Counted from the first letter of the stretch, positions 40,747 to 49,524 are shown. The stretch is 64,000 nt of DNA from Sporobacter sp963677825 (GCA_963677825.2 CAXXEF010000001.1:806001-870000); one strand, 5' to 3'. The notes: generated by a model not told the origin, from the letters alone. Made by a program: numbers and translations.

Positions 40747-40828
40747 GTGTTAATTCTGCGTTAAATAGGCGCTCATCATGCAAACCACCGGCGTGCGCGG
40801 TTAGCGCCCCAATTTAAACTTGACGCTG

Positions 40829-41731
40829 TTACAGGCCAAGCGCCGTCCAGACGTCGTGATTCGTCATCTGTGTGCCAAGCTGCGTGTATGGCAGGACAAT
40901 CTCAACGTGGCCACCGAGCGCGTACGGCACGCCAACGGAGACAACCAGCGAATCTGTCGTCAGGAACGACTGTGTTTCGGCGCCGTCCGTATCGGCATAC
41001 GCGAGCATCGTCAGCCAGCCCTCTGTTCCGCTTGAATCAAGGTAGTCGATGATATCCTGGCGGATTCCCGGTGTTATATCATAGCTCATCGACGTATATT
41101 CTGCGTTTTTAAGCATCTCGACAAAATCGGCGTCGACCTTCACGAGATCGTTGAGACGCACGCTTTGCTTGTTGGCGGCGTCCAGAATCAGCGTATGCAG
41201 AAATGTATACGGATGCGCCGCGCCCTGCGTGCTGGAGTAGCCGTCAAAAATCACACAGAACACGTCCGCCGTGTTGAGGGTAACAGTGTCGACAATCTCA
41301 TAATCTGTTTCAGACGGATCAATCCCGTCCGTCCCGTTCAGCGCCGCGTCAGATATAAACTGATTGAGCGCAGACTGCGCTGCGAGGTCGACCATACCGG
41401 TCAGTTCCGGATATTTGATACTGATACCGCCATTGTTATACGTCACATCAGTATACGTGTGCGGTGCCGACGGTGATACTACCGCAGACGGCGGCGCCGA
41501 GCTATCAGAAGCGGACGGCGATGCTGTGCTATCGGACGCGGACGGCGACGCCGTGCTATCGGACGCCGACGGCGATGCCGCTGTTGTGTCGCTTTCCGAC
41601 GCGGACGGTGACTGCGACGATGACGGTGATTCGTCCAGACCCCCAACGAGATCAAGCAGGCTGCAGCCGCCGAGCAATAGGAGCGCGGCAAGCAGCGCAG
41701 CAATCATTATAAATACAGTTAAACGCTTCAT
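40829..41731 (-). CDS. Lipoprotein with Ser/Ala repeats and DUF3298-like domain
   Basis: The start is ATG 41731 after AAGGGGATAAA (300 residues). The signal peptide ends in lipobox LGGC (about Cys23). A linker follows (about 32-87) with three 9-residue repeats of the type SPSASDSTA. The C-terminal domain (about 95-300) has VTYNNGGISIKYPEL, DYEIVDTVTLNTADVFCVIFDGYS and LVKVDADFVEML, and resembles DUF4163/DUF3298 envelope domains. It has the same architecture class as the protein at 20721-22178. It is probably an extracytoplasmic cell-wall-linked protein. Confidence 0.65.
   Translation of the reverse strand: MKRLTVFIMIAALLAALLLLGGCSLLDLVGGLDESPSSSQSPSASESDTTAASPSASDSTASPSASDSTASPSASDSSAPPSAVVSPSAPHTYTDVTYNNGGISIKYPELTGMVDLAAQSALNQFISDAALNGTDGIDPSETDYEIVDTVTLNTADVFCVIFDGYSSTQGAAHPYTFLHTLILDAANKQSVRLNDLVKVDADFVEMLKNAEYTSMSYDITPGIRQDIIDYLDSSGTEGWLTMLAYADTDGAETQSFLTTDSLVVSVGVPYALGGHVEIVLPYTQLGTQMTNHDVWTALGL
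41499..41579. repeat. Three tandem 27-bp repeats inside the lipoprotein gene
   Basis: Units at 41499-41525, 41526-41552 and 41553-41579 differ by a few bases and keep frame, encoding the Ser/Ala/Asp linker. Confidence 0.85.
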
Positions 41732-41785
41732 TTTATCCCCTTCGATGTACACTTTTAATGATTATCCACCCTGTGTTTTGTACTT

Positions 41786-41815
41786 ATTATACACAACAGC
41801 AACGGGTACTGTCCA
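41786..41815 (-). promoter_or_regulatory. Promoter for the DUF3298-like lipoprotein
   Basis: On the minus strand, TGGACA (41815-41810), 18 bp and TATAAT (41791-41786). Confidence 0.65.
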
Positions 41816-41877
41816 GATAAATTACTTTTTCTGGCATCATATTTTAGGCGACAGCCCCAAAAAATATGCGACATGAC

Positions 41878-41906
41878 TTGATGGCACGGCGCGTACGGCT
41901 TATAAT
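41878..41906 (+). promoter_or_regulatory. Promoter for the amidohydrolase
   Basis: TTGATG (41878-41883), 17 bp and TATAAT (41901-41906), 47 bp before the start. Confidence 0.75.
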
Positions 41907-41952
41907 AGTGCAAGCTCGGGTTCGCCCGTCATTAATTAACTTGGAGACCACC

Positions 41953-42747
41953 ATGATCATTGATTTCCATACGCACGTTTTCCCGGATGAGCTGGCCGAG
42001 CGCGCCATACGGCTCCTATGTGAAAACATCGAAGAAATATTCACCCCCGTGACGGACGGAACGCTCGCCGGGCTGGTTGGGTACATGGACGTATCCGGCA
42101 TTGACATTTCTGTGCTCCAGCCGGTCGTCACGAAGCCGAAACAGTTTCAGCCGCTCAACGACTGGGCCGCATCGATCCAGAGCGCACGGATCGTCTCGTT
42201 CGGCGGCATTTATCCGCATACCGACGACTATAAACGCGACATTGACTACGTCGTGTCGCTTGGTCTTAAGGGCCTGAAATTCCATTGCGAATATCAGGAT
42301 TTTTATGTTGACGCACCGGAGATGCTGCGGATTTATGATTACGCATTCTCGCGCGGGCTGATTGTGCTGCACCACGCCGGCCTAGACCCCGCTTACGGTG
42401 ATCCGCCGAAATCGAGCCCGAAGCGCTTTGCCGCTATTGCCGACGCGATGCGCGGCGGCACACTCGTCGCGGCGCATCTCGGCGGCTGGAACGAATGGGA
42501 CGACGTCGAGCGCTGGATCGTCGGGAAAAACATTTACCTTGATACGTCCACCGGTTTTGAGCATTTCCCGACAGACCAGTTTTTACGCATCGTCGAAAAC
42601 CACGGCGCAGACAAAATCCTATTTGCGTCCGACTCGCCGTGGAGCGACGCGGTAACGGAGCTGCAGTGTCTGCGCGCGCTCCCGCTCAGCGAGGACAGCA
42701 AGAATAAGATTCTCGGCGCTAACGCGCAGAAGCTGCTGGGTCTTTAA
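41953..42747 (+). CDS. Amidohydrolase_2-family metal-dependent hydrolase
   Basis: This is 264 residues from ATG 41953 (TTGGAGACCACC); the frame is open from 41866. It starts MIIDFHTHVFPDELA with the HxH metal motif. GLKGLKFHCEYQDF, LIVLHHAGLDP, LVAAHLGGWNEWDD and a final ILFASDSPWSD carry the remaining ligands of a TIM-barrel hydrolase or decarboxylase. Relatives act on aromatic acids or amidohydrolase substrates; the substrate here is not determined. It is a single gene with its own promoter and terminator. Confidence 0.84.
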   Translation: MIIDFHTHVFPDELAERAIRLLCENIEEIFTPVTDGTLAGLVGYMDVSGIDISVLQPVVTKPKQFQPLNDWAASIQSARIVSFGGIYPHTDDYKRDIDYVVSLGLKGLKFHCEYQDFYVDAPEMLRIYDYAFSRGLIVLHHAGLDPAYGDPPKSSPKRFAAIADAMRGGTLVAAHLGGWNEWDDVERWIVGKNIYLDTSTGFEHFPTDQFLRIVENHGADKILFASDSPWSDAVTELQCLRALPLSEDSKNKILGANAQKLLGL

Positions 42748-42752
42748 ACGCT

Positions 42753-42778
42753 AAAAGACGGCTTATGCCGTCTTTTTT
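42753..42778. terminator. Bidirectional terminator
   Basis: AAAAGACGGC and GCCGTCTTTTTT arms around TTAT, between converging genes. Confidence 0.9.
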
Positions 42779-42779
42779 A

Positions 42780-43262
42780 TTACGCTTGACCTGCTAACTT
42801 ATCGAGCCCATCCGCATCGAGGTTGTAGAGCGTCCACTCGTCGGCGGCTACGGCGCCCATCTGCTTATAAAACCGAATGCTCGGCGTGTTCCAGTCAAGG
42901 CATGCCCACGCAAGCCGACCAAGGCCGCGCTCGCGGCACAATGCCGCCAGGTATTGAAATATCCGACGGCCGTAGCCGCGCCCGCGGTACGCCGGACGGA
43001 TGAAGAGGTCCTCCAGATAGATCCCGGCACGGCCGTCAAACGTTGAAACGAGTCCATAAAACAGCGCGAAGCCTACCGGCTCGCCGTCGACTTCACCGAC
43101 GACGGCTTCCGCCGTCTTCTTGTCAAACAGCCACTCGTGCAGCGCCGTTTCCGTTATTTTGACCTGATCAAGCACGTGCTCGTAATCGGCCAACTCGCGG
43201 ATAAGCGTATAGATCACCGGTACGTCGGCCGGTTCCGCCGGACGGATGATAAAGTCGTCCAT
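42780..43262 (-). CDS. GNAT family N-acetyltransferase (diamine-type pattern)
   Basis: This 160-residue GNAT protein has IRPAEPADVPVIYTLIRELADYE at the N-terminus, ALFYGLVSTFDGRAGIYLEDLFIRPAYRGRGYGRRIF (acetyl-CoA loop), and WACLDWNTPSIRFYKQMGA. This order is typical of the spermidine/diamine or thialysine acetyltransferase subgroup. The substrate is not certain. It lies 26 bp from the GtrA gene. Confidence 0.83.
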   Translation of the reverse strand: MDDFIIRPAEPADVPVIYTLIRELADYEHVLDQVKITETALHEWLFDKKTAEAVVGEVDGEPVGFALFYGLVSTFDGRAGIYLEDLFIRPAYRGRGYGRRIFQYLAALCRERGLGRLAWACLDWNTPSIRFYKQMGAVAADEWTLYNLDADGLDKLAGQA

Positions 43263-43288
43263 CGTTGATTTACCCCCTTGTTCAGTGT

Positions 43289-43762
43289 TCAGACAGTCTC
43301 GACGATATCCGCCGGCGCCCCGGCGCGCAGCTTCTCACGCTGCTTTTCGGCCAGCGTGTTCGTGTCGAGCGTCGACCGGTATACGACGAAGCGGCAAAAC
43401 AGGAACTCCGACACAAAGTTAATGACCATCGTGCCCAGCAGCACAACGTATTCATTCCAGCCGATGCTGGTCAGCGCGTCGCCCCACCATGTCGACAGCG
43501 GCGTAAATACGAGATAATAGGCGGTCACCTTCAGCATCGCCAACGGAATATTGGCCGCCGACTTGAAGGTAAAGTGACGGTTGACCGTAAAGTTGTACAG
43601 CACCGACAGCGCTAAAGCGATCAAATACATCGGCCAGTATGACCACGTCGTAAGCAGGTCAAGCGCCGTAAAGCTGGCAACCTGAATAACGCCTGCCGAT
43701 ATTGAAAACAGCGTGAATTTAAGAAAACGCACAGCGTTTTCCCGCGACCCGAAAAATCCCAT
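43289..43762 (-). CDS. GtrA family membrane protein
   Basis: This 157-residue protein has four membrane helices and the GtrA pattern (FLKFTLFSISAGVIQVASFTALDLL, ALSVLYNFTVNRHFTF, FLFCRFVVYR). GtrA-type proteins take part in moving lipid-linked sugars across the membrane for wall or surface polysaccharide modification. No partner glycosyltransferase lies next to it. Confidence 0.83.
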   Translation of the reverse strand: MGFFGSRENAVRFLKFTLFSISAGVIQVASFTALDLLTTWSYWPMYLIALALSVLYNFTVNRHFTFKSAANIPLAMLKVTAYYLVFTPLSTWWGDALTSIGWNEYVVLLGTMVINFVSEFLFCRFVVYRSTLDTNTLAEKQREKLRAGAPADIVETV

Positions 43763-43860
43763 CGTCTGCTCCCCTCACCGCCGGACAACGGCAGTATTTG
43801 CCACTATTATAGGATACGCCGCCATATATTACAAGACGGAAAGGCCGATCGTCCTGCAAC

Positions 43861-43890
43861 ACAAAACGCCGGGAAAACCCGGCGTTTTGT
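43861..43890 (-). terminator. Terminator after the nitroreductase gene
   Basis: ACAAAACGCCGGG and CCCGGCGTTTTGT arms (13 bp, perfect) around AAAA. Confidence 0.88.
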
Positions 43891-43893
43891 CTG

Positions 43894-44400
43894 TTAATAC
43901 GTATTGGCGCTGGAGACGTCCATCAGCGGCTTGCGCGGACGCGCCGGCGTGTCTCCCGACGGATAGCCGACCGGCGTAAACGCCACAACGCTGACGTCCT
44001 CGGGGATATCGAGAACTTTTTTAACCTTGTCGGCGAAAAAGTGCCCGAGCCAGCAGGTCCCCAACCCCAGCTCATGCGCCTCAAGTATCATGTATGACAG
44101 CGCGATCGAGCAGTCGACGGTGTCGGTCGGCTGTCCGCAGTCCATCGTGCGGCGCGCCGTGCCGCACACGACGATCGCCGCGGGCGCCTGCCCGACAAAT
44201 GGCTGCCCGTCGGCCGCGTCCATGAGCTGATTGATCTTCTCTCGATCGGTCACAAGTATAAAACGCCAATTCTGGCTGTTGGCCGACGACGGCGACAACC
44301 GACCGGCCTCGAGTATTGCCGTGAGCTTTTCCGGCTCGACAGGCTGACTACTATAGCTGCGAACGCTGCGACGCGTCCGGATGGCTTCCATGACGTCCAT
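43894..44400 (-). CDS. Nitroreductase family FMN protein
   Basis: This is 168 residues from ATG 44400 after GGAGGATCTAT; the frame opens at 44436. It has the FMN-binding TRRSVRSYSSQPV motif, SPSSANSQNWRFILV, and LEAHELGLGTCWLGHF. This is a short nitroreductase-type flavoprotein using NAD(P)H. The substrate could be nitroaromatics, quinones or a physiological flavin-linked target. It is a single gene. Confidence 0.86.
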   Translation of the reverse strand: MDVMEAIRTRRSVRSYSSQPVEPEKLTAILEAGRLSPSSANSQNWRFILVTDREKINQLMDAADGQPFVGQAPAAIVVCGTARRTMDCGQPTDTVDCSIALSYMILEAHELGLGTCWLGHFFADKVKKVLDIPEDVSVVAFTPVGYPSGDTPARPRKPLMDVSSANTY

Positions 44401-44473
44401 ATAGATCCTCCACATTTCTGATTTTTCTTTACCCATCGTACCACGATACGGCGGATTTGATCAAGGTCGGCCG

Positions 44474-44830
44474 CTATTCTGCCCCGCCGATTAAGATACT
44501 GATCATTAAAATGATGAATACTGCCGACGTGATGATAACGTACAGCGTGTCCTTTTGCCTGGCAAACGCAAAGGCGGACAGCAGTATGCGCGCGAACGGC
44601 GTCATGATCAGGATAAAAAGGCCCAAAAGAATGACCGCGTACGGGCGAAAGGCCGCGATGCCCGCCAAAATAACGCGCGGATCTGTCGGGAAGCTGTCGC
44701 CGGGATACCCACTCGCGCCGGTGACGAGATATGCGATGAATCCGACGAGGATAACGCCGGCGCTTATCAGCACCATGACACGAATAACCCGCGCGATCTT
44801 CAGCTCGGCCGAGTCAACGTCGTGCTTCAT
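44474..44830 (-). CDS. DUF1634 membrane protein
   Basis: This 118-residue protein has three hydrophobic helices and the DUF1634 (COG4272) order: an initial IARVIRVMVLISAGVILVGFIAYLV helix, a central PYAVILLGLFILIMTPFARILLSAFAFARQKD and a final helix. It overlaps the TauE/SafE gene by 4 bases (ATGA). DUF1634 genes commonly follow TauE/SafE genes, so it is probably an accessory subunit of that transporter. Confidence 0.83.
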   Translation of the reverse strand: MKHDVDSAELKIARVIRVMVLISAGVILVGFIAYLVTGASGYPGDSFPTDPRVILAGIAAFRPYAVILLGLFILIMTPFARILLSAFAFARQKDTLYVIITSAVFIILMISILIGGAE

Positions 44831-45660
44831 CCCGGCAGCACCCCCTTCAGGATCATCTGAATCGCCACGAACGCCAACACCGGCACGAAGATGATCCGAA
44901 TGACGCGGTTATCCAGCCGCTGCATCACCTGCGCACCGACCGTCGCGCCAATCAGAACGCCAAGTGCTACAGGTCCGGCGATTTTCGGGTCGATCGTGCC
45001 GCGGAAAAAGTAGACGCCGGCGCTGGCTGCCGCCGTGACGCCGATCATGAAGTTGCTTGTCGCGCTCGAAACCTTGAGTGGCAGGCGCATAAACAGATCC
45101 ATCGCCGTCACCTTCAGCGCGCCGCTGCCGACGCCGAGCAAACCCGACATGGTGCCGGCAAGGTACATCAGACCCAGCCCGCCGAAAACACCGGAGACCT
45201 TATACGGTACCAGCTCGCCCGTAGCATTATCACGATAATCGCTGTTGAGCTGCAGCTTTTCAGCGAGCGGATCCTCCCTGCCCTGCTTAGACGCCCTCGG
45301 TTTGAGCTTACGCAGCATCATGACCGCCGAGTAGAGCATCAGCGCGCCGAAAATGATAAACAGATACGTCGGCTCGATGACACCGCTGAGGTATGCGCCG
45401 GTGATCGCGCCGAGCGTCGTGCCGACGCACAAAAATATTGCCACACGCACGTTCGTCAGGCGGCTTTTTAAGAAGGCTGCCGCCGAGCCGCTCGATGTAG
45501 CGATAATAGACACAATGCTTGCGCCGATGGCGTAGGTAATATCAACATGAAACAGCAGCGTCAACGCCGGTGTGACGACGATACCGCCGCCGAGCCCCAG
45601 AAGCGCGCCGAGAAAACCCGCCACGACGGCGATCAGCAGTAAAATCAGTACGTTATCCAA
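44827..45660 (-). CDS. TauE/SafE family (TSUP) transporter
   Basis: This 277-residue membrane protein has about eight helices, the N-terminal GFLGALLGLGGGIVVTPALTLLF motif, GTTLGAITGAYLSG, and the second repeat GLMYLAGTMSGLLGVGSGALKVTAMDLF. TSUP proteins move small sulfur-containing or carboxylate anions such as sulfite, sulfoacetate or thiosulfate. Cargo cannot be told here. It is the third gene of the MBL-AKR-TauE-DUF1634 operon. Confidence 0.87.
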   Translation of the reverse strand: MDNVLILLLIAVVAGFLGALLGLGGGIVVTPALTLLFHVDITYAIGASIVSIIATSSGSAAAFLKSRLTNVRVAIFLCVGTTLGAITGAYLSGVIEPTYLFIIFGALMLYSAVMMLRKLKPRASKQGREDPLAEKLQLNSDYRDNATGELVPYKVSGVFGGLGLMYLAGTMSGLLGVGSGALKVTAMDLFMRLPLKVSSATSNFMIGVTAAASAGVYFFRGTIDPKIAGPVALGVLIGATVGAQVMQRLDNRVIRIIFVPVLAFVAIQMILKGVLPG

Positions 45661-45672
45661 ACACAGGCTCCT

Positions 45673-46890
45673 TCATGATGCGTTATGACCGCGGCGCTTT
45701 TTTGACCGGCGCTTGGCATAACGCTGAACCAGCCCGACGACGGGCCGGAAGTAAAACTTCTCCATTTCCTTGGCAACGGCTTTCAGCTCGCGCCGGATCG
45801 GGATGCTCTGCGGGCACTTCTTCTCGCACGCCCCGCACTCGATGCACTTTGAAGCATATCCAGGACGGCTGCCGTCAAACCCCGACATCCGGAACAGGTA
45901 CGACGACTCGCGTCCGAGCGTCTTGTGCACGAACTTGTCGTTGTACAGCGAGAAGCATGACGGGATGTCGACGCCTGCTGGGCACGGCAGGCAGTAGCCG
46001 CAGCCGGTGCACGGCACTTTCACCGTACGCTCGATGACGGCGCGCACGGCGTCAAACATACCCAGTTCGTCCGCCGAGAGGCTGTTCGGCGCCGCCTCAG
46101 ACGCAACACGAACGTTTTCGTCGAGCTGAGATTGCTCGTTCATACCCGATAGCACAACTGATACATCCGGATCGTTCCAGACCCAGCGCAATCCCCATTC
46201 CGCCGCCGAGCGTTTAACCGGTGCTTCGCCAAAGATCGAATAGACCGCATCCGGCAGCTTGTCGACGAGAAAGCCGCCGCGCAGCGGCTCCATCACGGCA
46301 ATGCCGATGCCCTTGGCGGCGGCGTACCGCAACCCGTCGCGCCCGGCCTGATTGTTTTCGTCAAAGTAATTGTATTGTATTTGCGCCATATCCCACGGGT
46401 ATTCGTCGATGATTTTGACGAAATCGTCTTTCCAGCCGTGATAGGAAAACGCCGCACGCCGTATTTTACCCGACTGCTTGGCTTTTTCCAGGAAATCCTC
46501 AACGCCAAGCTCCTTGAGCCGCGTCCAGCCGTCGTAAGACATGAGGCTGTGCAGCAGATAGTAATCGATAGTGTCGGTCTTAAGCCGCGCGAGCTGGACG
46601 TCAAGCAGGCGGTCCATGTCTTCACGCGCGCGCACCTGAACAGGCGGCAGCTTGGTAGCAAGCAGCACCTTGTCTCGCCGACCCCCGCTCAGGATGTTGC
46701 CGACAGCCGCTTCGTTACCGAAGTACAAGTACGCCGTATCTAAATAGTTGACGCCCTGCTCGATCGCCGAGGCGATCAGGCGCTCGGATTTTTGCTCGTC
46801 TATCCGTCCGCCGCTGCGCGGCAGGCGCATACAGCCGAAGCCGAGGCTCGAAACCATATCGCCGGTGTTGCCCATTTTACGGTATTGCAT
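45673..46890 (-). CDS. Aldo/keto reductase with C-terminal 4Fe-4S domain
   Basis: This 405-residue protein has an AKR barrel (RKMGNTGDMVSSLGFGCMRLP, the tetrad Asp/Tyr in YLDTAYLYFGNE, Lys in LLATKLP and His in YYLLHS). A ferredoxin-like tail (about 295-405) carries CTGCGYCLPCPAGVDIPSCF and CIECGACEKKCPQ. Such enzymes are common in anaerobes; electrons may come from ferredoxin. The substrate is unknown. It sits 9 bp after the MBL hydrolase gene and 12 bp before TauE. Confidence 0.88.
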   Translation of the reverse strand: MQYRKMGNTGDMVSSLGFGCMRLPRSGGRIDEQKSERLIASAIEQGVNYLDTAYLYFGNEAAVGNILSGGRRDKVLLATKLPPVQVRAREDMDRLLDVQLARLKTDTIDYYLLHSLMSYDGWTRLKELGVEDFLEKAKQSGKIRRAAFSYHGWKDDFVKIIDEYPWDMAQIQYNYFDENNQAGRDGLRYAAAKGIGIAVMEPLRGGFLVDKLPDAVYSIFGEAPVKRSAAEWGLRWVWNDPDVSVVLSGMNEQSQLDENVRVASEAAPNSLSADELGMFDAVRAVIERTVKVPCTGCGYCLPCPAGVDIPSCFSLYNDKFVHKTLGRESSYLFRMSGFDGSRPGYASKCIECGACEKKCPQSIPIRRELKAVAKEMEKFYFRPVVGLVQRYAKRRSKKRRGHNAS

Positions 46891-46899
46891 TTCGGCCTC

Positions 46900-47598
46900 C
46901 TAGCGCCAGTCGGCAAACGCCGTGTCGAGATCGTCTGTATAGCCGCAGTGCGCTGTAAATACGCAGCGCACGTTGTCCAGCCGCGCGACCTTGCGCACCG
47001 ACTGCTTTTGCTGCTCATAGTCCATCGTATAGTGCCGCCCGACAAACACCTTGCCGTCAGACAGCTTGCAGGTATCGCCCATAAACAGATGCTGCTCGTC
47101 AACGTGATACGCCATCGAGCCGGGCGTATGTCCGGGCGTTTCAATCGCACGGATGCGCGCATCGCCGACCTCGACAACGTCGCCCTCTCGGAGCAGCGTA
47201 TAGCCGCGCCGGATGCGCGGGCTGCGCACGGCGCGCCGGATGTTGCGCACCCCCGTGATCATCGGCTCCTCGGCGTGCGATAAGTAGATTTTTGCGTTTT
47301 TGAACACGCCGAGTCCCTGCGTATGGTCGATGTCCGCGTGCGATAAAAATACGTGCGTCACGGTGTTGGGGTCAATACCCAGCTTGTCAAGCTCTGCCCG
47401 AATAACCGACGGGCGGTAGCCGGCGTCAAACGCGATAAACGCGTCTCCGACACGGTAGAGGAAAAGGTTAACCGTATCGGCACGGACGACATACAGCGTG
47501 TCGTTCACCGCACCCGTGTCGCACGGGCGGAGATAAAGCTTGTCCGACATGCGCGTATTCAAGCGATGGATGAGTTTTTTACGAATCGGCGAGGGCAT
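46900..47598 (-). CDS. MBL-fold metallo-hydrolase
   Basis: This is 232 residues from ATG 47598 (AAAGGACGG); ATG 47550 is also possible. The metal motif reads LSHADIDHTQGL, so the usual HxHxDH is HADIDH here, with Asp at the second His position, a variant known in the fold. TPGHTPGSMAYH and MGDTCKLSDGK carry the later ligands. The first gene of a four-gene operon with an AKR and a TSUP exporter; it could be a glyoxalase II-like or thioester hydrolase. Confidence 0.82.
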   Translation of the reverse strand: MPSPIRKKLIHRLNTRMSDKLYLRPCDTGAVNDTLYVVRADTVNLFLYRVGDAFIAFDAGYRPSVIRAELDKLGIDPNTVTHVFLSHADIDHTQGLGVFKNAKIYLSHAEEPMITGVRNIRRAVRSPRIRRGYTLLREGDVVEVGDARIRAIETPGHTPGSMAYHVDEQHLFMGDTCKLSDGKVFVGRHYTMDYEQQKQSVRKVARLDNVRCVFTAHCGYTDDLDTAFADWR

Positions 47599-47709
47599 AA
47601 TTACCGTCCTTTAATGACTTGTTTGTCTTTCTTTCGTACCGACGCAACGGACAGACCGCACTGGAATGACAGTTCATCCGCGGCAGATCCCTTACGCGTT
47701 ATTTCTCTT

Positions 47710-47738
47710 ATTATATGCCCGGATCGATTCACAGACAA
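47710..47738 (-). promoter_or_regulatory. Promoter of the MBL-AKR-TauE-DUF1634 operon
   Basis: On the minus strand, TTGTCT (47738-47733), 17 bp and TATAAT (47715-47710). Confidence 0.75.
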
Positions 47739-47800
47739 GTTTTAATTCACTTTGCACTGCATGAAATGCCGGACGTCGTCAGCGCCGCAGGCCCCCGCCA

Positions 47801-47821
47801 TATTTATTTAACAAATAAATA
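47801..47821. promoter_or_regulatory. Inverted repeat upstream of the MFS pump gene
   Basis: TATTTATTT and AAATAAATA form perfect 9-bp arms around AAC, 91 bp before the pump start. This is the form of a repressor operator, but no TetR or MarR gene is adjacent. Confidence 0.5.
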
Positions 47822-47911
47822 CGATTTGGTTAATATGCCCACAGGCACGCAGTCACTCCCGTATGATATAATCACGGCAAATAACTATCTTTACTTAAAG
47901 GAGTAGCTGCT

Positions 47912-49519
47912 TTGAAAAAACAATCTGTTCATGGCACGCAACTGGTGATGGTCATCATTGCGCTCATGGCGACCCTTCTGATGGCTGCACTCGATTCCAC
48001 CATCGTCAGTACGGCGATGAAAACAATCGTCGGCGAGCTTCAGGGGATCGAGTTATACGCCTGGCCATTCACGATCTATATGCTGACCTCTACCATCGTC
48101 ATCCCCATCTCCGGCGGTCTCGCGGATATCTTTGGCCGCAAGCCGATCTTCTTAATCGGTATTTTCACGTTTTTAGCCGGCTCAGCGCTGTGCGGTCTGT
48201 CTCAGAGTATGATATTTCTGATTTTCTCGCGCGGCATTCAAGGCCTTGGCGGCGGTATCCTAATGACAAGCGTCTTCACCGTCGTCGCCGACCTGTTCCC
48301 CCCGCAGCTGCGCGGAAAATATATGGGGATCGTCACAAGCGTATTCGCGCTGTCGAGCATTGTCGGCCCGCTGCTCGGCGGGCTGATTACGGATTATCTC
48401 AACTGGCGCTGGATCTTTTACATCAACATCCCGATCGGCGTCGTGGCCGTCATTCTGATGGTTTTATTCATGCCCAACTTTAAAGCCGATAAGAAAACAA
48501 CAAAGATCGACACCGGCGGCACCATCTTCATTATATTGGCGCTCGTGCCGCTGTTGCTGGCGTTCACCTTTGCCGGCTCGACCTACGCTTGGGGCTCGAT
48601 TCAGGTCATCGGCCTGTTCGTGTTGTCCGCGGCAATGATGGCTGCATTCATATACGTCGAGTCGCGTGCGTGTAATCCGATCGTCCCGCTGACCTTTTTT
48701 AAGAACCGGGAAATCGGCGTCGCGCTTATAACCGGCTTTTTCGCCAATGCCGTGTTTTATTCCGCCATCATCTACATTCCGTACTTCGTGCAGGGTGTTC
48801 TCGGAACGTCGGCGACGACGTCGGGCGCCGTCACGCTGCCGCTGACGATCGGCGTAATGACGACAAGTAATATTGTCGGTGTCTTTTTATCGCACAAAAG
48901 CACATATTTCCGTCCGATTATGATCTTCGCGTTTGTTTTCGGCGGTATCGGCGCGCTACTGCTTTCCATGCTGACGGCAGACAGCTCATATTTGTCGGTT
49001 ATCATCTATATGATCATTTTCGGTGCCGGGATCGGCGTCACGATGCCGGTCGTCAACACCAATGTGCAAAACGCCGCCCCCTTTGAGCAGCTGGCCGCCG
49101 CGACCGGCGCGGCTCAGTTCTTCCGCATGATCGGCGCGACGGTCAGCTCGGCCGTCTTCGGCACCGTTATGACCACGACGATGGCACGCGGCTTTCTCGG
49201 TCTCGATCTGTCCGGCGTACCGGAGCGCATCCGCGCTGCACTGGGCAGCGCGCAGGTCATCACCGATCCCGACGCACTGTCCGGAATCATCGCCGAAACA
49301 CCGCCGGAACAGCTCGGCGCGGTACAGCAGGCGATTGCCAGCGCCAAAGACATTCTTGTCAGCGGTGTCAGTAATGTATTTTTAGTCGGCGTTGCCATCA
49401 GCATCGTCGGGCTGATCATCAGCTTCTGGTTCAAAGGCGCGCCGATGCAAATTCAGCATCTGAGCCCCGAGGACGAGGCCTGCGACGTACCGCCAACTCA
49501 GACGGATACGGCAGAATAA
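47912..49519 (+). CDS. DHA2-type MFS drug-efflux transporter (14 helices)
   Basis: This 535-residue EmrB/QacA-type transporter starts at TTG 47912 after AAAGGAG. The signature motifs are ALDSTIVSTAMKTIVGEL in helix 1, LADIFGRKPIFLIGI (motif A), FSRGIQGLGGGILM (motif B) and SSIVGPLLGGLITDYLNWRWIFYINIPIG (motif C). Fourteen helices are expected. It is a proton-driven multidrug exporter, with cargo unknown. A single gene with its own control region. Confidence 0.92.
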   Translation: MKKQSVHGTQLVMVIIALMATLLMAALDSTIVSTAMKTIVGELQGIELYAWPFTIYMLTSTIVIPISGGLADIFGRKPIFLIGIFTFLAGSALCGLSQSMIFLIFSRGIQGLGGGILMTSVFTVVADLFPPQLRGKYMGIVTSVFALSSIVGPLLGGLITDYLNWRWIFYINIPIGVVAVILMVLFMPNFKADKKTTKIDTGGTIFIILALVPLLLAFTFAGSTYAWGSIQVIGLFVLSAAMMAAFIYVESRACNPIVPLTFFKNREIGVALITGFFANAVFYSAIIYIPYFVQGVLGTSATTSGAVTLPLTIGVMTTSNIVGVFLSHKSTYFRPIMIFAFVFGGIGALLLSMLTADSSYLSVIIYMIIFGAGIGVTMPVVNTNVQNAAPFEQLAAATGAAQFFRMIGATVSSAVFGTVMTTTMARGFLGLDLSGVPERIRAALGSAQVITDPDALSGIIAETPPEQLGAVQQAIASAKDILVSGVSNVFLVGVAISIVGLIISFWFKGAPMQIQHLSPEDEACDVPPTQTDTAE

Positions 49520-49524
49520 CGCAC

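Larger units (their letters stand above)
47599..47911. other. Intergenic region with two divergent promoters and an operator candidate
   Basis: This 313-bp gap holds the minus-strand promoter at 47710-47738, the inverted repeat at 47801-47821 and, nearer the pump gene, an extended TGATATAAT (-10 at 47867-47872) with a poor -35. No gene was found in it. Confidence 0.6.

Noticed and set aside
47897..47915. Possible yybP-ykoY riboswitch core (GGAGTAGC)
   Set aside because: Only the few bases around the ribosome site match; the paired stems of the riboswitch are not present.
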